Source: Flavobacteriales bacterium
GTDB taxonomy: Bacteria > Bacteroidota > Bacteroidia > Flavobacteriales_F > PHOS-HE28
Direction of reading: 5' to 3'
NCBI GenBank assembly: GCA_020635725.1
Contig: JACJZF010000007.1
Coordinates: 144,678 to 208,677 of the forward strand
Length of the DNA stretch: 64,000 bases
Position numbers and translations under genes: made by a program. Under the pieces are notes generated by a model. The model made no database searches, was not told where the DNA came from, and saw only the letters and a program-made list of their open reading frames with translations. Below are positions 50,100 to 58,817 of this stretch, one piece after another. Positions within the stretch are counted from its first letter, which is position 1; every line of letters starts with the position of its first letter.

Positions 50100-52013
50100 T
50101 TAGTCGCGACCGAGGCTGCGCAGCCGCGCGAGCACGAGCCGTACATCGCGCCAGGTGCCGTAGTCCTTCGCGTAATCGACGTTGGCGCGCTGCAGCGCCA
50201 GGCCGGTGGCTGGAGAGGCGAGGTCGGCCTGCGTGAGCACCCCGCGTCTCAGCACGGGCAGTTTCAAGGGGCGTTCCTCGCTGGAGGCGTACCCCACCCA
50301 GGTGCGCTTGCCCACGAGCACCTGCCACGCATTGGCGAAGAAGCCGCTTTTCCGCTGGATGAACCAGATCAGAATCGGAGAGAGCAGCAGCAGACCGGCG
50401 GATAGGCTCAGGTCGGCGATGCGCTTGGTGCGGCGGCCCTCGCTGCTGCTCACCGTATGCTCATCGAGGAAATCCATGTCCTGCAGGCTCTCGATGCTGT
50501 TGGGTCCGATGATGAATTCGCGACCCGGCTGGGCGATCTTGAACATCACGCGGGTGCGCCGGAGCTCCTCGAGCAGGAAGATGATTCGGCCCCAGGCCAG
50601 GTCCTTGGCGCAGAAAACGAGCTCATCGATGCCGTGGCGGCGAATCATCCGCCTAATCCGTACCGGCGCGTCCTCGGCCATTCCCTCCTCAGCGCTCAGG
50701 CGTTCCTGCCGTCCAAGGCCGAAATGCGTCTGCCAGAGCAGGGCCAGGGCTTCGCGAGCCTCCGATTCGGACCCAACGGCGAGCACGCGCTGGCGCTCAC
50801 GGTCGCGCAGGCCGTAGCCCTTCACGCGCAGCAGGTGCAGCGCGATGCGCGCGGTGAGGCCGGCCACGAGCAAGGCCCCCAGCATGGCGCTCACCGTGCG
50901 CCAAACCGGACCGGCATCGGCATGGCCCGCGAGCAGATTGCCGACGAGCAGCAACAAGCCGAAAGCCAGCACGCCCTTGAGCAGTTTCAGCAGGCGCACG
51001 GGCCGGTCGTAGGCGCCGAAAAGCGCGAAGCTCGCCAGCATGCCCAAGGCCCACCAGGCCACGCGCTGCGCCGAGAGGGCGGGCTGCGGCGATACCTCCC
51101 ACCACAGCATCAAGAGCGCAACGCACAGGACCGTATCGATCAGCGGAAGCAGCGCCCGGCGCAGGAAGCGCGCCACGATGGCACCCGCCGCGCTCAGGTA
51201 GATGCTGCCCGTGATGAGCAGGCTGAGCAGATCGTTCCGCCGATGCGTGAAGTGCTTCTTGGCGAAGATGGCCATGGCGTTGTAGAACACGAACACGTAG
51301 TTCACGCTGCTCTTCTTGGTGCTCTCGCCCTTGTAATGGATGATGCGTGCCTCCGGGAGGTACCAGTTCTCGTAACCGCCCAGGGTGATGCGGTAGCTGA
51401 GGTCGATGTCCTCGCCGTACATGAAGAAGCTCTCATCGAGCAGCCCCACTTCATCCAGGGTCTTCTTGCGCAGGAACATGCAGGCACCGGAGAGGATCTC
51501 GATGCGCGCTGCCGCGTTCTCGGGAAGGTGTCCGAGGTGGTAGCGGCCGAATACCCTGCTCCGCGGGAAGAGCCTCGTGAGGCCGATGATCTTGTAGAAC
51601 GCCACGGCGGGAGTCGGGAGCCCGCGCTTGCTCTCCGGGAGGAAGCGTCCCCGGCCATCGATCATCTTCACCCCGAGCCCTCCCGCTTTCGGATGCGCGT
51701 CCAGGAACTCCAGCACCTTGTGGAAGACATCCTCGCCCACCACGGTGTCCGGGTTGAGGAGCAGCACGTATTCCGAGGCGCTCTCACGGATGGCCTGGTT
51801 GTTCGCGCGGCTGAAGCCCACGTTCACCGCATTGGCGATGAGCTTCACCTGAGGGAACTTCTCGCGCACCATCTCCACGCTGCCATCGGTGCTCAGGTTG
51901 TCCACCACGAAGACATCTCCATCGATGCCCTCCATGGCCTTCTGCACCGTGCGCAGGCACTGCTCCAGGTAGGCGCGCACATTGTAGTTGACGATGATGA
52001 CCGAGAGCTTCAT
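50100..52013 (-). CDS. GT2 glycosyltransferase fused to a membrane and degenerate sugar-transferase region
   Basis: 637 residues. The N-terminal 240 residues are a rhamnosyltransferase-type GT2 (SVIIVNYNVRAYLEQCL, VVDNLSTDGS, LLLNPDTVVGED, FMYGEDIDLSYRI). About seven membrane helices follow (270-400). The C-terminal part begins with a Rossmann-like QRVLAVGSESEAREALALL. It continues with KRIADLSLSAGLLLLSPIL, which looks like the opening helix of bacterial sugar transferases, but the catalytic KFRSM and DELPQ motifs are missing. Start 52013 lies 7 bases past the recR stop. Confidence 0.75.
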   Translation of the reverse strand: MKLSVIIVNYNVRAYLEQCLRTVQKAMEGIDGDVFVVDNLSTDGSVEMVREKFPQVKLIANAVNVGFSRANNQAIRESASEYVLLLNPDTVVGEDVFHKVLEFLDAHPKAGGLGVKMIDGRGRFLPESKRGLPTPAVAFYKIIGLTRLFPRSRVFGRYHLGHLPENAAARIEILSGACMFLRKKTLDEVGLLDESFFMYGEDIDLSYRITLGGYENWYLPEARIIHYKGESTKKSSVNYVFVFYNAMAIFAKKHFTHRRNDLLSLLITGSIYLSAAGAIVARFLRRALLPLIDTVLCVALLMLWWEVSPQPALSAQRVAWWALGMLASFALFGAYDRPVRLLKLLKGVLAFGLLLLVGNLLAGHADAGPVWRTVSAMLGALLVAGLTARIALHLLRVKGYGLRDRERQRVLAVGSESEAREALALLWQTHFGLGRQERLSAEEGMAEDAPVRIRRMIRRHGIDELVFCAKDLAWGRIIFLLEELRRTRVMFKIAQPGREFIIGPNSIESLQDMDFLDEHTVSSSEGRRTKRIADLSLSAGLLLLSPILIWFIQRKSGFFANAWQVLVGKRTWVGYASSEERPLKLPVLRRGVLTQADLASPATGLALQRANVDYAKDYGTWRDVRLVLARLRSLGRD

Positions 52014-52020
52014 CGCGGGT

Positions 52021-52638
52021 TCACCTTCTGATGCCGTGTTCGTAGGGCTTGCGGTCCACGATGCTGCGGCCCAGGGTCATCTCATCGGCCTGATCCAGAT
52101 CGGCGCCTACGCTGATCCCGCGGGCAATGGCCGTGACCAGCATGCCGGCCTCGGCCAGGCGACGGTTCAGGTAGAAGCTGGTGGTATCGCCCTCGAGCGT
52201 GCCGCCCAGGGCCAGCACCACCTCCCGCACACCGCCTTGCTCCATGCGCTGGAAGAGCTCACGGGTGTGCAGGTCATCCGGGCCGATGCCGTCCATGGGG
52301 CTGATCACGCCGCCAAGAACGTGATAAAGCCCTTTGAATTGCCGGGTATTCTCGATCGCGATCACATCGCGGATGTCCTCCACCACGCAGATGAGCGACG
52401 CATCGCGGCCAGGGTCGCGGCAGATCGCGCACTTCGGCTGATCGCTGATGTTGCAGCAGACCTCGCAATAGCGCACCTCATCGCGCATGCGACGGATGGC
52501 CTCGCTGAACCGTGCGACCTCATGTGCCTCACGCCGAAGCAGGTCGAGGGCGAGCCGCATGGCCGTGCGACGGCCGATGCCAGGCAACGTTGCCAACTGG
52601 TCGACGGCGTTCTCCAGTAACTGCGAGGAGAGGGACAT
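52021..52638 (-). CDS. recR: Recombination mediator RecR
   Basis: 205 residues. The N-terminal helix-hairpin-helix (LATLPGIGRRTAMRLALDLL), the zinc finger (CEVCCNISDQPKCAICRD near 58-75) and the Toprim domain with VVEDIRDVIAIENT and VLALGGTLEGDTTSFYL are intact. It helps load RecA on gapped DNA with RecO/RecF. ATG at 52638 (MSLSSQLLENAVDQL) is the family start; the frame upstream runs through a repeat array. Confidence 0.95.
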   Translation of the reverse strand: MSLSSQLLENAVDQLATLPGIGRRTAMRLALDLLRREAHEVARFSEAIRRMRDEVRYCEVCCNISDQPKCAICRDPGRDASLICVVEDIRDVIAIENTRQFKGLYHVLGGVISPMDGIGPDDLHTRELFQRMEQGGVREVVLALGGTLEGDTTSFYLNRRLAEAGMLVTAIARGISVGADLDQADEMTLGRSIVDRKPYEHGIRR

Positions 52639-52659
52639 GGGGCAAAGGAAGGGGAAGCA

Positions 52660-52747
52660 AGTTGTCAGTGAACAGTTGTCCGGTGGAATCCGACAACCGA
52701 CAACGGGCAACGGACGACCGACAACTGACAACTGACAACTGACAACT
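52660..52747. repeat. GTTGTC/GACAAC inverted array between recR and the symporter
   Basis: AGTTGTCAGTGAACAGTTGTCC is followed by many copies of GACAAC in the opposite sense, ending in four consecutive GACAACT units (ACTGACAACTGACAACTG...). Same words and same inverted layout as at 2884 and within argS. Confidence 0.8.
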
Positions 52748-52796
52748 CCCCCTATCCATCGTCCCTCGCGTTGCCACGCACGCCTTCCTTCGCCCT

Positions 52797-54269
52797 ATGA
52801 GCCCGACGCTCCTGCTCTCCATCGTCTTCGGTTATTTCCTTCTTCTGCTCGGCATCGCGTGGTGGACGAGCCGGGGCGCCGGTGAGCATGCCTTTTACAG
52901 CGGCGAGCGCAAGAGCCTCTGGTGGGTGGTGGCCTTCGGCATGATCGGCACCTCTTTGAGCGGCGTCACCTTCATCAGCGTGCCCGGTCAGGTGGAGGGA
53001 AAAGCCTGGTCCTACTTCCAACTGGTGGTGGGCTTCGCCATTGGCTATTGGATCGTGGCCGGCGTGCTGCTGCCGCTGTACTACCGTCTTGGTCTGACCA
53101 GCATCTACGGCTACCTGCGCGAACGATTCGGCATGGTCAGCTATCGCACGGGCGCTTCGTTCTTCATCCTCTCGCGGCTCGCCGGTGCCACCATCCGGAT
53201 CTTCGTCGTGCTCAACGTCATCCAGCTCTTCGTGCTCGATGCCATGGGCGTGCCCTTCGAGGTCACCGCAGCCGTGGTGATGCTCATGATCGTGCTCTAC
53301 ACGTTGAAGGGCGGGGTGAAGACCATTGTCTGGACCGACACGCTGCAGACGCTCTTCATGCTCGGGGCGCTCGTTGGCACCATCGTGTACATCGTGAACA
53401 GCACGGGCATGGGCGATTGGCGCGAGGCCCTCGCTGAGAGCGGCATGTCGCGCATCCTGGATCTCGATTGGCGCAGCGATGGCTTCCTGCTTAAGCAGAT
53501 CCTCGCGGGCATGTTCATCACCATTGCCATGACCGGGCTCGATCAAGAGATGATGCAGAAGAACCTGAGCGTGGCCACGGTGGAGGGCAGCAAGAAGAAC
53601 ATGCGCGTGTTCAGCGTGATCCTGCTCGGCGCCAACCTGCTCTTCCTGCTGCTTGGCGCGTTGCTGTACCTGTATGCCGGCAAGATGGGCATCGCCTTGC
53701 CGGAGCGGCCCGATGATGTGTTCCCCTCGCTGGCCCTGCAGCAGTTCCCCGTGTGGCTGGGCCTCTTCTTCATCATCGGCCTCATCAGCGCATTGTTCCC
53801 CAGTGCCGATGGAGCCCTCACCGCGCTCACCGCCAGCACCTGCATTGATCTCATCGGCATACGCGACCGGGGCTGGGATGAGATCAGGCAGAAGCGCGTG
53901 CGACAGCGGGTGCACCTGGGCATGGCCGCGCTCTTCCTCGCCTTCATCCTGTACTTCCACTGGCTGGCCACGCCGAGCGTGATCAAGACGCTCTTCGACA
54001 TCGCGGGCTTCACCTACGGGCCCTTGCTCGGGCTCTTCGCCTATGGGATCCTCTTCAAGGGAAGACCTGCGGAACGTTGGGTGCCCGTGGTATGCATCGC
54101 CGCGCCGATCATCACGTACTTCATCCGAGCGAATTCAGAGGCCTTGCTCTTCGGGTACCGGATGGGCTTCGAGGTGCTCCTCGTCGTGGCCTTGCTGACG
54201 ATGCTCGGATTAGCTCTGCTCCAACAGCGGGAGGTGAGTTCGACCAACGGCCATTACCAGGGGAAATAG
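52797..54269 (+). CDS. Sodium:solute symporter (SSS family)
   Basis: 490 residues, about 13 membrane helices, LeuT-fold. Family phrases are WWVVAFGMIGTSLSGVTFISVPG near 41-63, RLGLTSIYGYLRERFG near 98, and ISALFPSADGALTALTASTCIDL near 330, where the conserved Ser/Thr residues of the second sodium site lie. It imports a small solute (sugar, amino acid or organic acid) with Na+; substrate not deducible. A TTCCTTCG box is 4 bases before the ATG. Confidence 0.88.
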   Translation: MSPTLLLSIVFGYFLLLLGIAWWTSRGAGEHAFYSGERKSLWWVVAFGMIGTSLSGVTFISVPGQVEGKAWSYFQLVVGFAIGYWIVAGVLLPLYYRLGLTSIYGYLRERFGMVSYRTGASFFILSRLAGATIRIFVVLNVIQLFVLDAMGVPFEVTAAVVMLMIVLYTLKGGVKTIVWTDTLQTLFMLGALVGTIVYIVNSTGMGDWREALAESGMSRILDLDWRSDGFLLKQILAGMFITIAMTGLDQEMMQKNLSVATVEGSKKNMRVFSVILLGANLLFLLLGALLYLYAGKMGIALPERPDDVFPSLALQQFPVWLGLFFIIGLISALFPSADGALTALTASTCIDLIGIRDRGWDEIRQKRVRQRVHLGMAALFLAFILYFHWLATPSVIKTLFDIAGFTYGPLLGLFAYGILFKGRPAERWVPVVCIAAPIITYFIRANSEALLFGYRMGFEVLLVVALLTMLGLALLQQREVSSTNGHYQGK

Positions 54270-54715
54270 GCTCCAATGGCATACATGAGCTGAATTCCTG
54301 GCTGTTCCGTGTCCTTTGGCCAGGCTGGGCCTTTATCGATGGCCGATCCCAAACCCAGCTGGCAGGTGAACCATTTCCTGGAGCGATAAACGAAGTTGGG
54401 GCCTGCGAGACTCTGGGTGTAGTTCCGCTCCCAGCCTTGATGCCAGTACTGGAGCGAGATGAATGAGCTTCGGCCGTCTGGTCCGAGATGCACATTCAAG
54501 CCTCCGCCGAAACCGAAGATCCCTATTCCTCCCTGTACTCCGAAGCGCCGGGCGATGACACCCTCGAAGTCCGCTCCGACAAGCGACCCGCCGCCCTGCA
54601 ATACCCCAAGCGTGATGAACCCTATGGTGGATGGGCCGGGGTTCCGAACCTCCCCATCCTGCGCTGCGCCTGTGGCTAGCATCAACAGGGCCAGAGAGAC
54701 GAACACGCTACGCAT
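54254..54715 (-). CDS. Secreted protein of unknown function
   Basis: 153 residues with a signal peptide (VFVSLALLMLATGAAQ). Glycine-rich strands (TLGVLQGGGSLVGADFEGVIA, GVQGGIGIFGFGGGLNVHLG, SFISLQYWHQGWE) and an end in LMYAIGAYFPW suggest a small outer-membrane barrel. The 3' end overlaps the symporter by 16 bases in convergent orientation. Start taken at the signal peptide; a longer frame to 54745 is possible. Confidence 0.6.
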   Translation of the reverse strand: MRSVFVSLALLMLATGAAQDGEVRNPGPSTIGFITLGVLQGGGSLVGADFEGVIARRFGVQGGIGIFGFGGGLNVHLGPDGRSSFISLQYWHQGWERNYTQSLAGPNFVYRSRKWFTCQLGLGSAIDKGPAWPKDTEQPGIQLMYAIGAYFPW

Positions 54716-54726
54716 GCTGCAGAGCA

Positions 54727-55524
54727 TCAATCCTGCCGCTGCCAATTGCGCTCGATCACCTCGAGCAGCTCATCGTGGATGGCGCTGTTGCTGGCTACGA
54801 TCTCCTCATCGAACACGGGGTCCTTGGTCGGGCGGAAACCGCTCACCTTGCCACCGGCCTCGCGCACCAGAAGCACGCCGGCGGCCACGTCCCAGCTGTT
54901 GAGGCCGTATTCGTAGAAGGCCTCGAAGCGCCCGCAGGCCACATAGGCCAGATCCGCTGCCGCGCTTCCCAGCCGACGGATGCCGCGCGTGCGGTGCATG
55001 AGCTCGCGCAGCAGGTCCATGTACTCGGCCTCATAGCCGAAGTCGTCGTAGGGGAAGCCGGTGGCCAGGAGGCTCTCCTGCAGGTGCGCGCGCTGGCTCA
55101 CGCGGATGGGAAGTCCGTTGAGGTAGGCGCCGCCGCCGCTCCAAGCCGTGAAGCGCTCATCGCGGTTCACCTCATGCACCACCCCGAGCAGTGGCGTTGT
55201 GCCTTCGAGCAGCGCGATGCTGATGCAGTAGCAGGGCACGCCGTGGACGAAATTGGTGGTGCCATCCAGCGGGTCGATCACCCAGTTGAGGCGCTCACGC
55301 TGTTCGCCGCTGCCTTCTTCGGCGATGAAGCCCGCTTCCGGCAGCAGGCGCTCGAGCCCTTCCACCAGGCGATCCTCGCTCACATGGTCCACATGCGTCA
55401 CCAGGTTATTGGCGCTCTTCGCGCTCACACGCGCTTCAGTGAGCTTGCCGGCCTCGCTGCGAATGAAGGAGGCGGTGTCCACGCTCAGCGCGGTGACCTG
55501 TTCAGTGAGCTTCTTGAGGTCCAT
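54727..55524 (-). CDS. Inositol monophosphatase family protein
   Basis: 265 residues. Lithium-sensitive phosphatase motifs: FIAEEGSG near 68, the metal-binding WVIDPLDGTTNFVHG near 82-96, and a C-terminal SWDVAAGVLLVREAGGKVSGF. Bacterial members hydrolyse inositol-1-phosphate or related sugar phosphates, and SuhB-type members also affect rRNA processing. The start overlaps the end of lgt by 23 bases, an unusually long same-strand overlap. Specific substrate not assignable. Confidence 0.85.
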   Translation of the reverse strand: MDLKKLTEQVTALSVDTASFIRSEAGKLTEARVSAKSANNLVTHVDHVSEDRLVEGLERLLPEAGFIAEEGSGEQRERLNWVIDPLDGTTNFVHGVPCYCISIALLEGTTPLLGVVHEVNRDERFTAWSGGGAYLNGLPIRVSQRAHLQESLLATGFPYDDFGYEAEYMDLLRELMHRTRGIRRLGSAAADLAYVACGRFEAFYEYGLNSWDVAAGVLLVREAGGKVSGFRPTKDPVFDEEIVASNSAIHDELLEVIERNWQRQD

Positions 55525-56677
55525 GGTTCGGGGATTGCTTGCGGCGGAGCCAGAGCATGCCGGCCACGCCAGCGATCATGAGCAGGGTGGCGATGATCTC
55601 GGCCTGCGTGATGTTGCCGATCACGTGCACGTTCACGCGGATCTTCTCGATGAAGAAGCGCTCCAGCCCATTGAGGAAGAGGAAGAGGAAGAAGATGGAG
55701 CCTGCGGGCCTCAGCCTCTTGCGCAGTGCCCACAGCACGCCGAAGAGCAGCAGGCACGCGATGGTCTCATACAACGGGGTGGGGAAGACGGGTTCCGGTA
55801 ATACCGTGCAATAGCCCTCGAAGCAGGGGCGCCCATCGAGCAGCGGCATGCCGATGCCGTTCACATTGTTCGGATAGTCATAGCTCCAGAGCCAATCGGG
55901 CATCCAGCGAGGCGCCGGGCTCGTGTTCACGACGCCCCAATCACCATCGCCGCTCACCTGGCAGCCAATGCGGCCCACAGCATAAGCGAGCATGACACCT
56001 GGCGCGGCGGCATCGGCACCCAGCAGGGCAGGGATCCCGTTGCGTCGGAAGTAGCGGATCACCATGAATCCCGCCACGATCAAGCCGCCGTACATGGTGA
56101 GCCCCGTGATGATATCCGCGCTGTCCGGAGCGGTGAAGAAGGCCACGAACTCATCCGGATTCTCCAGCCAATGGAAGAGCTTGGCACCGATCAATCCCCA
56201 GATACCGGCCGTGATGGTGATGTTGCCGGCGTGCTCATGCGCGGCCACCTTCACTTCCTCTGTGCGCGGCTGCTCCAGCTTCGCTTTCTCCTTGGCACGC
56301 CAACGCAACCAGATGAAGAGCGCAGCCACGGCCAGGCCTGCGATTACGTCGCCTTTCCCGCTCAGTAAGAACGCGGGCGGGCTGGCCAGTGCCTCACGGC
56401 TGTGCGTGACCAGGTAGAATCCCTTCCAGCCGAGAACGAAGCCGAGAATCGCCTGGCCGATCAATTCCACGGGCTTGGCCGCCTCGCCAACGACGGTGCG
56501 GCGCACGGTTACGCCAAGCAGGCCAAGGCTTTCCATGCGGCGCAGCTCACGGCCCAAGGTCCAGCTCGCCAGGATGAAGGCCAATGCCACGAAGAACCCG
56601 AAGCTGTTCAGGACCCGCAGGATCGGAATGTCGATTCCCGTGAGGTCCAGCAGTGCATGGTAGATGGTGGGGTACAT
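55502..56677 (-). CDS. lgt: Prolipoprotein diacylglyceryl transferase
   Basis: 391 residues, seven or more membrane helices. It attaches diacylglycerol to the lipobox cysteine. The Lgt signature appears as AYAVGRIGCQVSGDGDWG, FPTPLYETIACLLLFGVLW and the terminal GLERFFIEKIRVN with its Arg and Glu. About 110 residues longer than E. coli Lgt, with a soluble Lys/Glu insert near 130-150 (KAKLEQPRTEEVKVAAHEHAG), as in other Bacteroidota. Many lipoproteins in this window are its predicted substrates. Confidence 0.88.
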   Translation of the reverse strand: MYPTIYHALLDLTGIDIPILRVLNSFGFFVALAFILASWTLGRELRRMESLGLLGVTVRRTVVGEAAKPVELIGQAILGFVLGWKGFYLVTHSREALASPPAFLLSGKGDVIAGLAVAALFIWLRWRAKEKAKLEQPRTEEVKVAAHEHAGNITITAGIWGLIGAKLFHWLENPDEFVAFFTAPDSADIITGLTMYGGLIVAGFMVIRYFRRNGIPALLGADAAAPGVMLAYAVGRIGCQVSGDGDWGVVNTSPAPRWMPDWLWSYDYPNNVNGIGMPLLDGRPCFEGYCTVLPEPVFPTPLYETIACLLLFGVLWALRKRLRPAGSIFFLFLFLNGLERFFIEKIRVNVHVIGNITQAEIIATLLMIAGVAGMLWLRRKQSPNHGPQEAH

Positions 56678-56680
56678 GGG

Positions 56681-58027
56681 TCAGGCGGCAGGTGCAGGCG
56701 TACGGGCCAAAGGCTTATCAAGGGCTACTTCCAAGGATCCTTCCGCATGGCCATCCGCATCGATGCGGTTGAGCCGAACCCATGCGACCGTGTTCACGAG
56801 CGCGGGATCGAACGGCAGCGACACGCGCACGTAGTTGTCGGAGTAGCCCAGCAGGCGTCCATCGGTCTCCTCCGCTTCCAGGAGCACCGGCCTCAGGGAA
56901 CCGACATGGCGCTCATAGTGCGCGCGCTGCAATTTGCTCCCGAGTATGCGGAGCTGCTTGGTGCGCTCGCGTCGTTGTTCCATGGGCACGGTATCGTCCA
57001 TCCGCACGGCCGTGGTGTTGGCCCGCTCACTGTAGGTGAAGACGTGCAGGTAATCCACATCGATGGATCGTAGGAATGCGTGCGTGCGCCCGAACTCCGC
57101 ATCCGTCTCGCCGGGCGTTCCCGTGATCACGTCCGCGCCGATGCACGCATGCGGCATCCGCGACTTGATGCGCTGCACCCGTTCGGCATACAGCGCCGTA
57201 TCGTATCGGCGGCGCATGCGCTGCAGGATCATATCGCTGCCGCTCTGCAAGGGCATGTGGAAGTGCGGCATGAAGCGCGCGCTGCCCGCGACGAAGTCGA
57301 TCACCGCATCACCGCACAGATTGGGCTCGATGCTGCTGATCCGGAACCGTTCGATGCCTTCAACGTGCTCCAGTGCGCGCAGAAGGCCGAGGAAGTCCTC
57401 GCCATGGGCGCGTCCGAAATCGCCGGTGTTCACCCCGGTGAGCACGATCTCCTTCACGCCGGTCTCGGCGATGCCGCGCACCAGGTCCACCGTCTCCGCG
57501 ATGGTGCCGCTGCGGCTGCGCCCACGCGCCAGGGGTATGGTGCAGAAGGAGCAGAAATAGTCGCAGCCGTCCTGCACCTTCAGGAAGGTGCGCGTGCGGT
57601 CGTTCCCGTTGAAAGAGGGCACGAATGCGCGCACTTCCTTGATCGCCCCGAACACCGCCTCTCCGCCATTCCGGTTGCTCTCGCGCGCGGCGATGTGTCC
57701 GGCCAGGTCGAATTTCTCGTTCGCCCCCAGCACCAGGTCAACGCCCGGGATGGCGGCGATCTCGGTGGGCTTGAGCTGCGCGTAGCAGCCCACCACCGCT
57801 ACGAACGCGGCGGGGTTTATGCGCTGGAAGCGTCGCACCCATTGGCGGCATTCCTTGTCGGCGTTCTCCGTGACGCTGCAGGTGTTGAGCACGAATACAT
57901 CGGGCCGCTCCTCGACCCGCACGCGCGCGTAGCCGGCCTCCTCGAGGGAGCGGGCCAGGGTGCTGGTCTCAGCGAAGTTGAGCTTGCAGCCGAGCGTATG
58001 GAAAGCTGCCGTGCGGGGCGCGGACAT
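56681..58027 (-). CDS. mtaB: tRNA t6A37 methylthiotransferase
   Basis: 448 residues. Radical-SAM enzyme that converts t6A37 to ms2t6A37. The N-terminal UPF0004 domain has LGCKLNFAE, LNTCSVTENADKE and VVGCYAQLKP with three Cys for one cluster; the radical-SAM CDYFCSFCTIPLARG holds the other; a TRAM domain ends the protein. ATG at 58027 (MSAPRTAAFHTLGCKLN) is preferred because a promoter box lies 8 nt upstream and the longer frame has no homology. Directly followed by lgt. Confidence 0.92.
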   Translation of the reverse strand: MSAPRTAAFHTLGCKLNFAETSTLARSLEEAGYARVRVEERPDVFVLNTCSVTENADKECRQWVRRFQRINPAAFVAVVGCYAQLKPTEIAAIPGVDLVLGANEKFDLAGHIAARESNRNGGEAVFGAIKEVRAFVPSFNGNDRTRTFLKVQDGCDYFCSFCTIPLARGRSRSGTIAETVDLVRGIAETGVKEIVLTGVNTGDFGRAHGEDFLGLLRALEHVEGIERFRISSIEPNLCGDAVIDFVAGSARFMPHFHMPLQSGSDMILQRMRRRYDTALYAERVQRIKSRMPHACIGADVITGTPGETDAEFGRTHAFLRSIDVDYLHVFTYSERANTTAVRMDDTVPMEQRRERTKQLRILGSKLQRAHYERHVGSLRPVLLEAEETDGRLLGYSDNYVRVSLPFDPALVNTVAWVRLNRIDADGHAEGSLEVALDKPLARTPAPAA

Positions 58028-58035
58028 GAGGGCCG

Positions 58036-58043
58036 CGAAGGTA
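58036..58043 (-). promoter_or_regulatory. Putative -7 box TACCTTCG of the mtaB-lgt unit
   Basis: On the minus strand, 8 nt before the mtaB ATG. A divergent box lies 32 bases away at 58076-58083. Confidence 0.4.
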
Positions 58044-58075
58044 CCGGTGTTCATCCCTCCGCGCCCGCAGCCGCT

Positions 58076-58083
58076 TATTTTCG
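58076..58083 (+). promoter_or_regulatory. Putative -7 box TATTTTCG abutting the lipoprotein start
   Basis: TAnnTTTG-like box five bases (GCCCC) before the ATG at 58089; implies a leaderless or nearly leaderless message. Confidence 0.45.
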
Positions 58084-58088
58084 GCCCC

Positions 58089-58817
58089 ATGAGACTCACC
58101 ATTGCCGCATCGTTCCTGATCCCCCTGCTCTTCAGCGCTTGCGGGCACGACTCAAACACGGGCGCATCCGGTACGGCCTCCGCTCCAGCACCGGCATCGG
58201 GCCAGGAGACCGGTCAGCAGGCTGGTCAGAGCAGCACGAGCAGCGACCGCGACCGCTGGCAGAAGCCCGAGGTCATCATCGGGCTCATGGGCGAGATACG
58301 CGGCATCACCATCGCCGATCTCTTCGCGGATGATGGCTACTTCGCCTTCAAGCTCGTTGAGGCGGGTGCCAACGTGATCGCCGTGGTGAACGAGCCGGCG
58401 AAGGCCGAGGCCATCAATGCGGAGAAGCAGCGGCGGGGCCTGCCCGATGCGCGGCTTCAAGTGCGCACGGTGCCCATCGGCGATCCCGGCATCCGCAGCG
58501 AGGAAGCGGACATGGCGCTGATCGTGCACCGCTTCGTTGGCATCGCCAACAAGCGTTCCTTCTTCCAGCAGATGCGTGCCGGGCTGCGGTATCCGCGCTA
58601 CCTGGTGATGGTGGAATGGCAGAACCGCGAGACGCCGATGGGGCCGCCTTTGAGCGAGCGCCTGCCCTCGGACCGCATCATGGACATCATCGGTGAGACC
58701 ACCGAATACAGCGATGTGGGCGCGCACTCCGACAAAGTGCCGGATCAGGTGGTCTTCCTGATCAACGATTACATGGATGCGGGGCCGGAGAGCCCGGAGA
58801 TGATCATGACCGAATGA
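58089..58817 (+). CDS. Lipoprotein with a degenerate methyltransferase-like domain
   Basis: 242 residues. Lipobox LIPLLFSACGH, a Ser/Ala/Gln-rich linker of about 35 residues, then a Rossmann-like domain: GITIADLFADDGYFAFKLVEAGANVIAVVNE corresponds to motif I of class I methyltransferases, but the GxGxG loop reads FADDGYF. The later EEADMALIVHRFVGIANKRSFFQQMRAGLRYPRYLVMVEW matches the motif IV-VI region. A SAM-type fold outside the cytoplasm is odd because SAM is not expected there, so it may bind another ligand. Length is complete. Confidence 0.7.
   Translation: MRLTIAASFLIPLLFSACGHDSNTGASGTASAPAPASGQETGQQAGQSSTSSDRDRWQKPEVIIGLMGEIRGITIADLFADDGYFAFKLVEAGANVIAVVNEPAKAEAINAEKQRRGLPDARLQVRTVPIGDPGIRSEEADMALIVHRFVGIANKRSFFQQMRAGLRYPRYLVMVEWQNRETPMGPPLSERLPSDRIMDIIGETTEYSDVGAHSDKVPDQVVFLINDYMDAGPESPEMIMTE

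Noticed and set aside
50457..52031. A 524-codon plus-strand frame
   Set aside because: Antisense shadow of the GT2 fusion gene.
57080..58333. A 417-codon plus-strand frame
   Set aside because: Antisense to mtaB and in the wrong frame across the lipoprotein gene.
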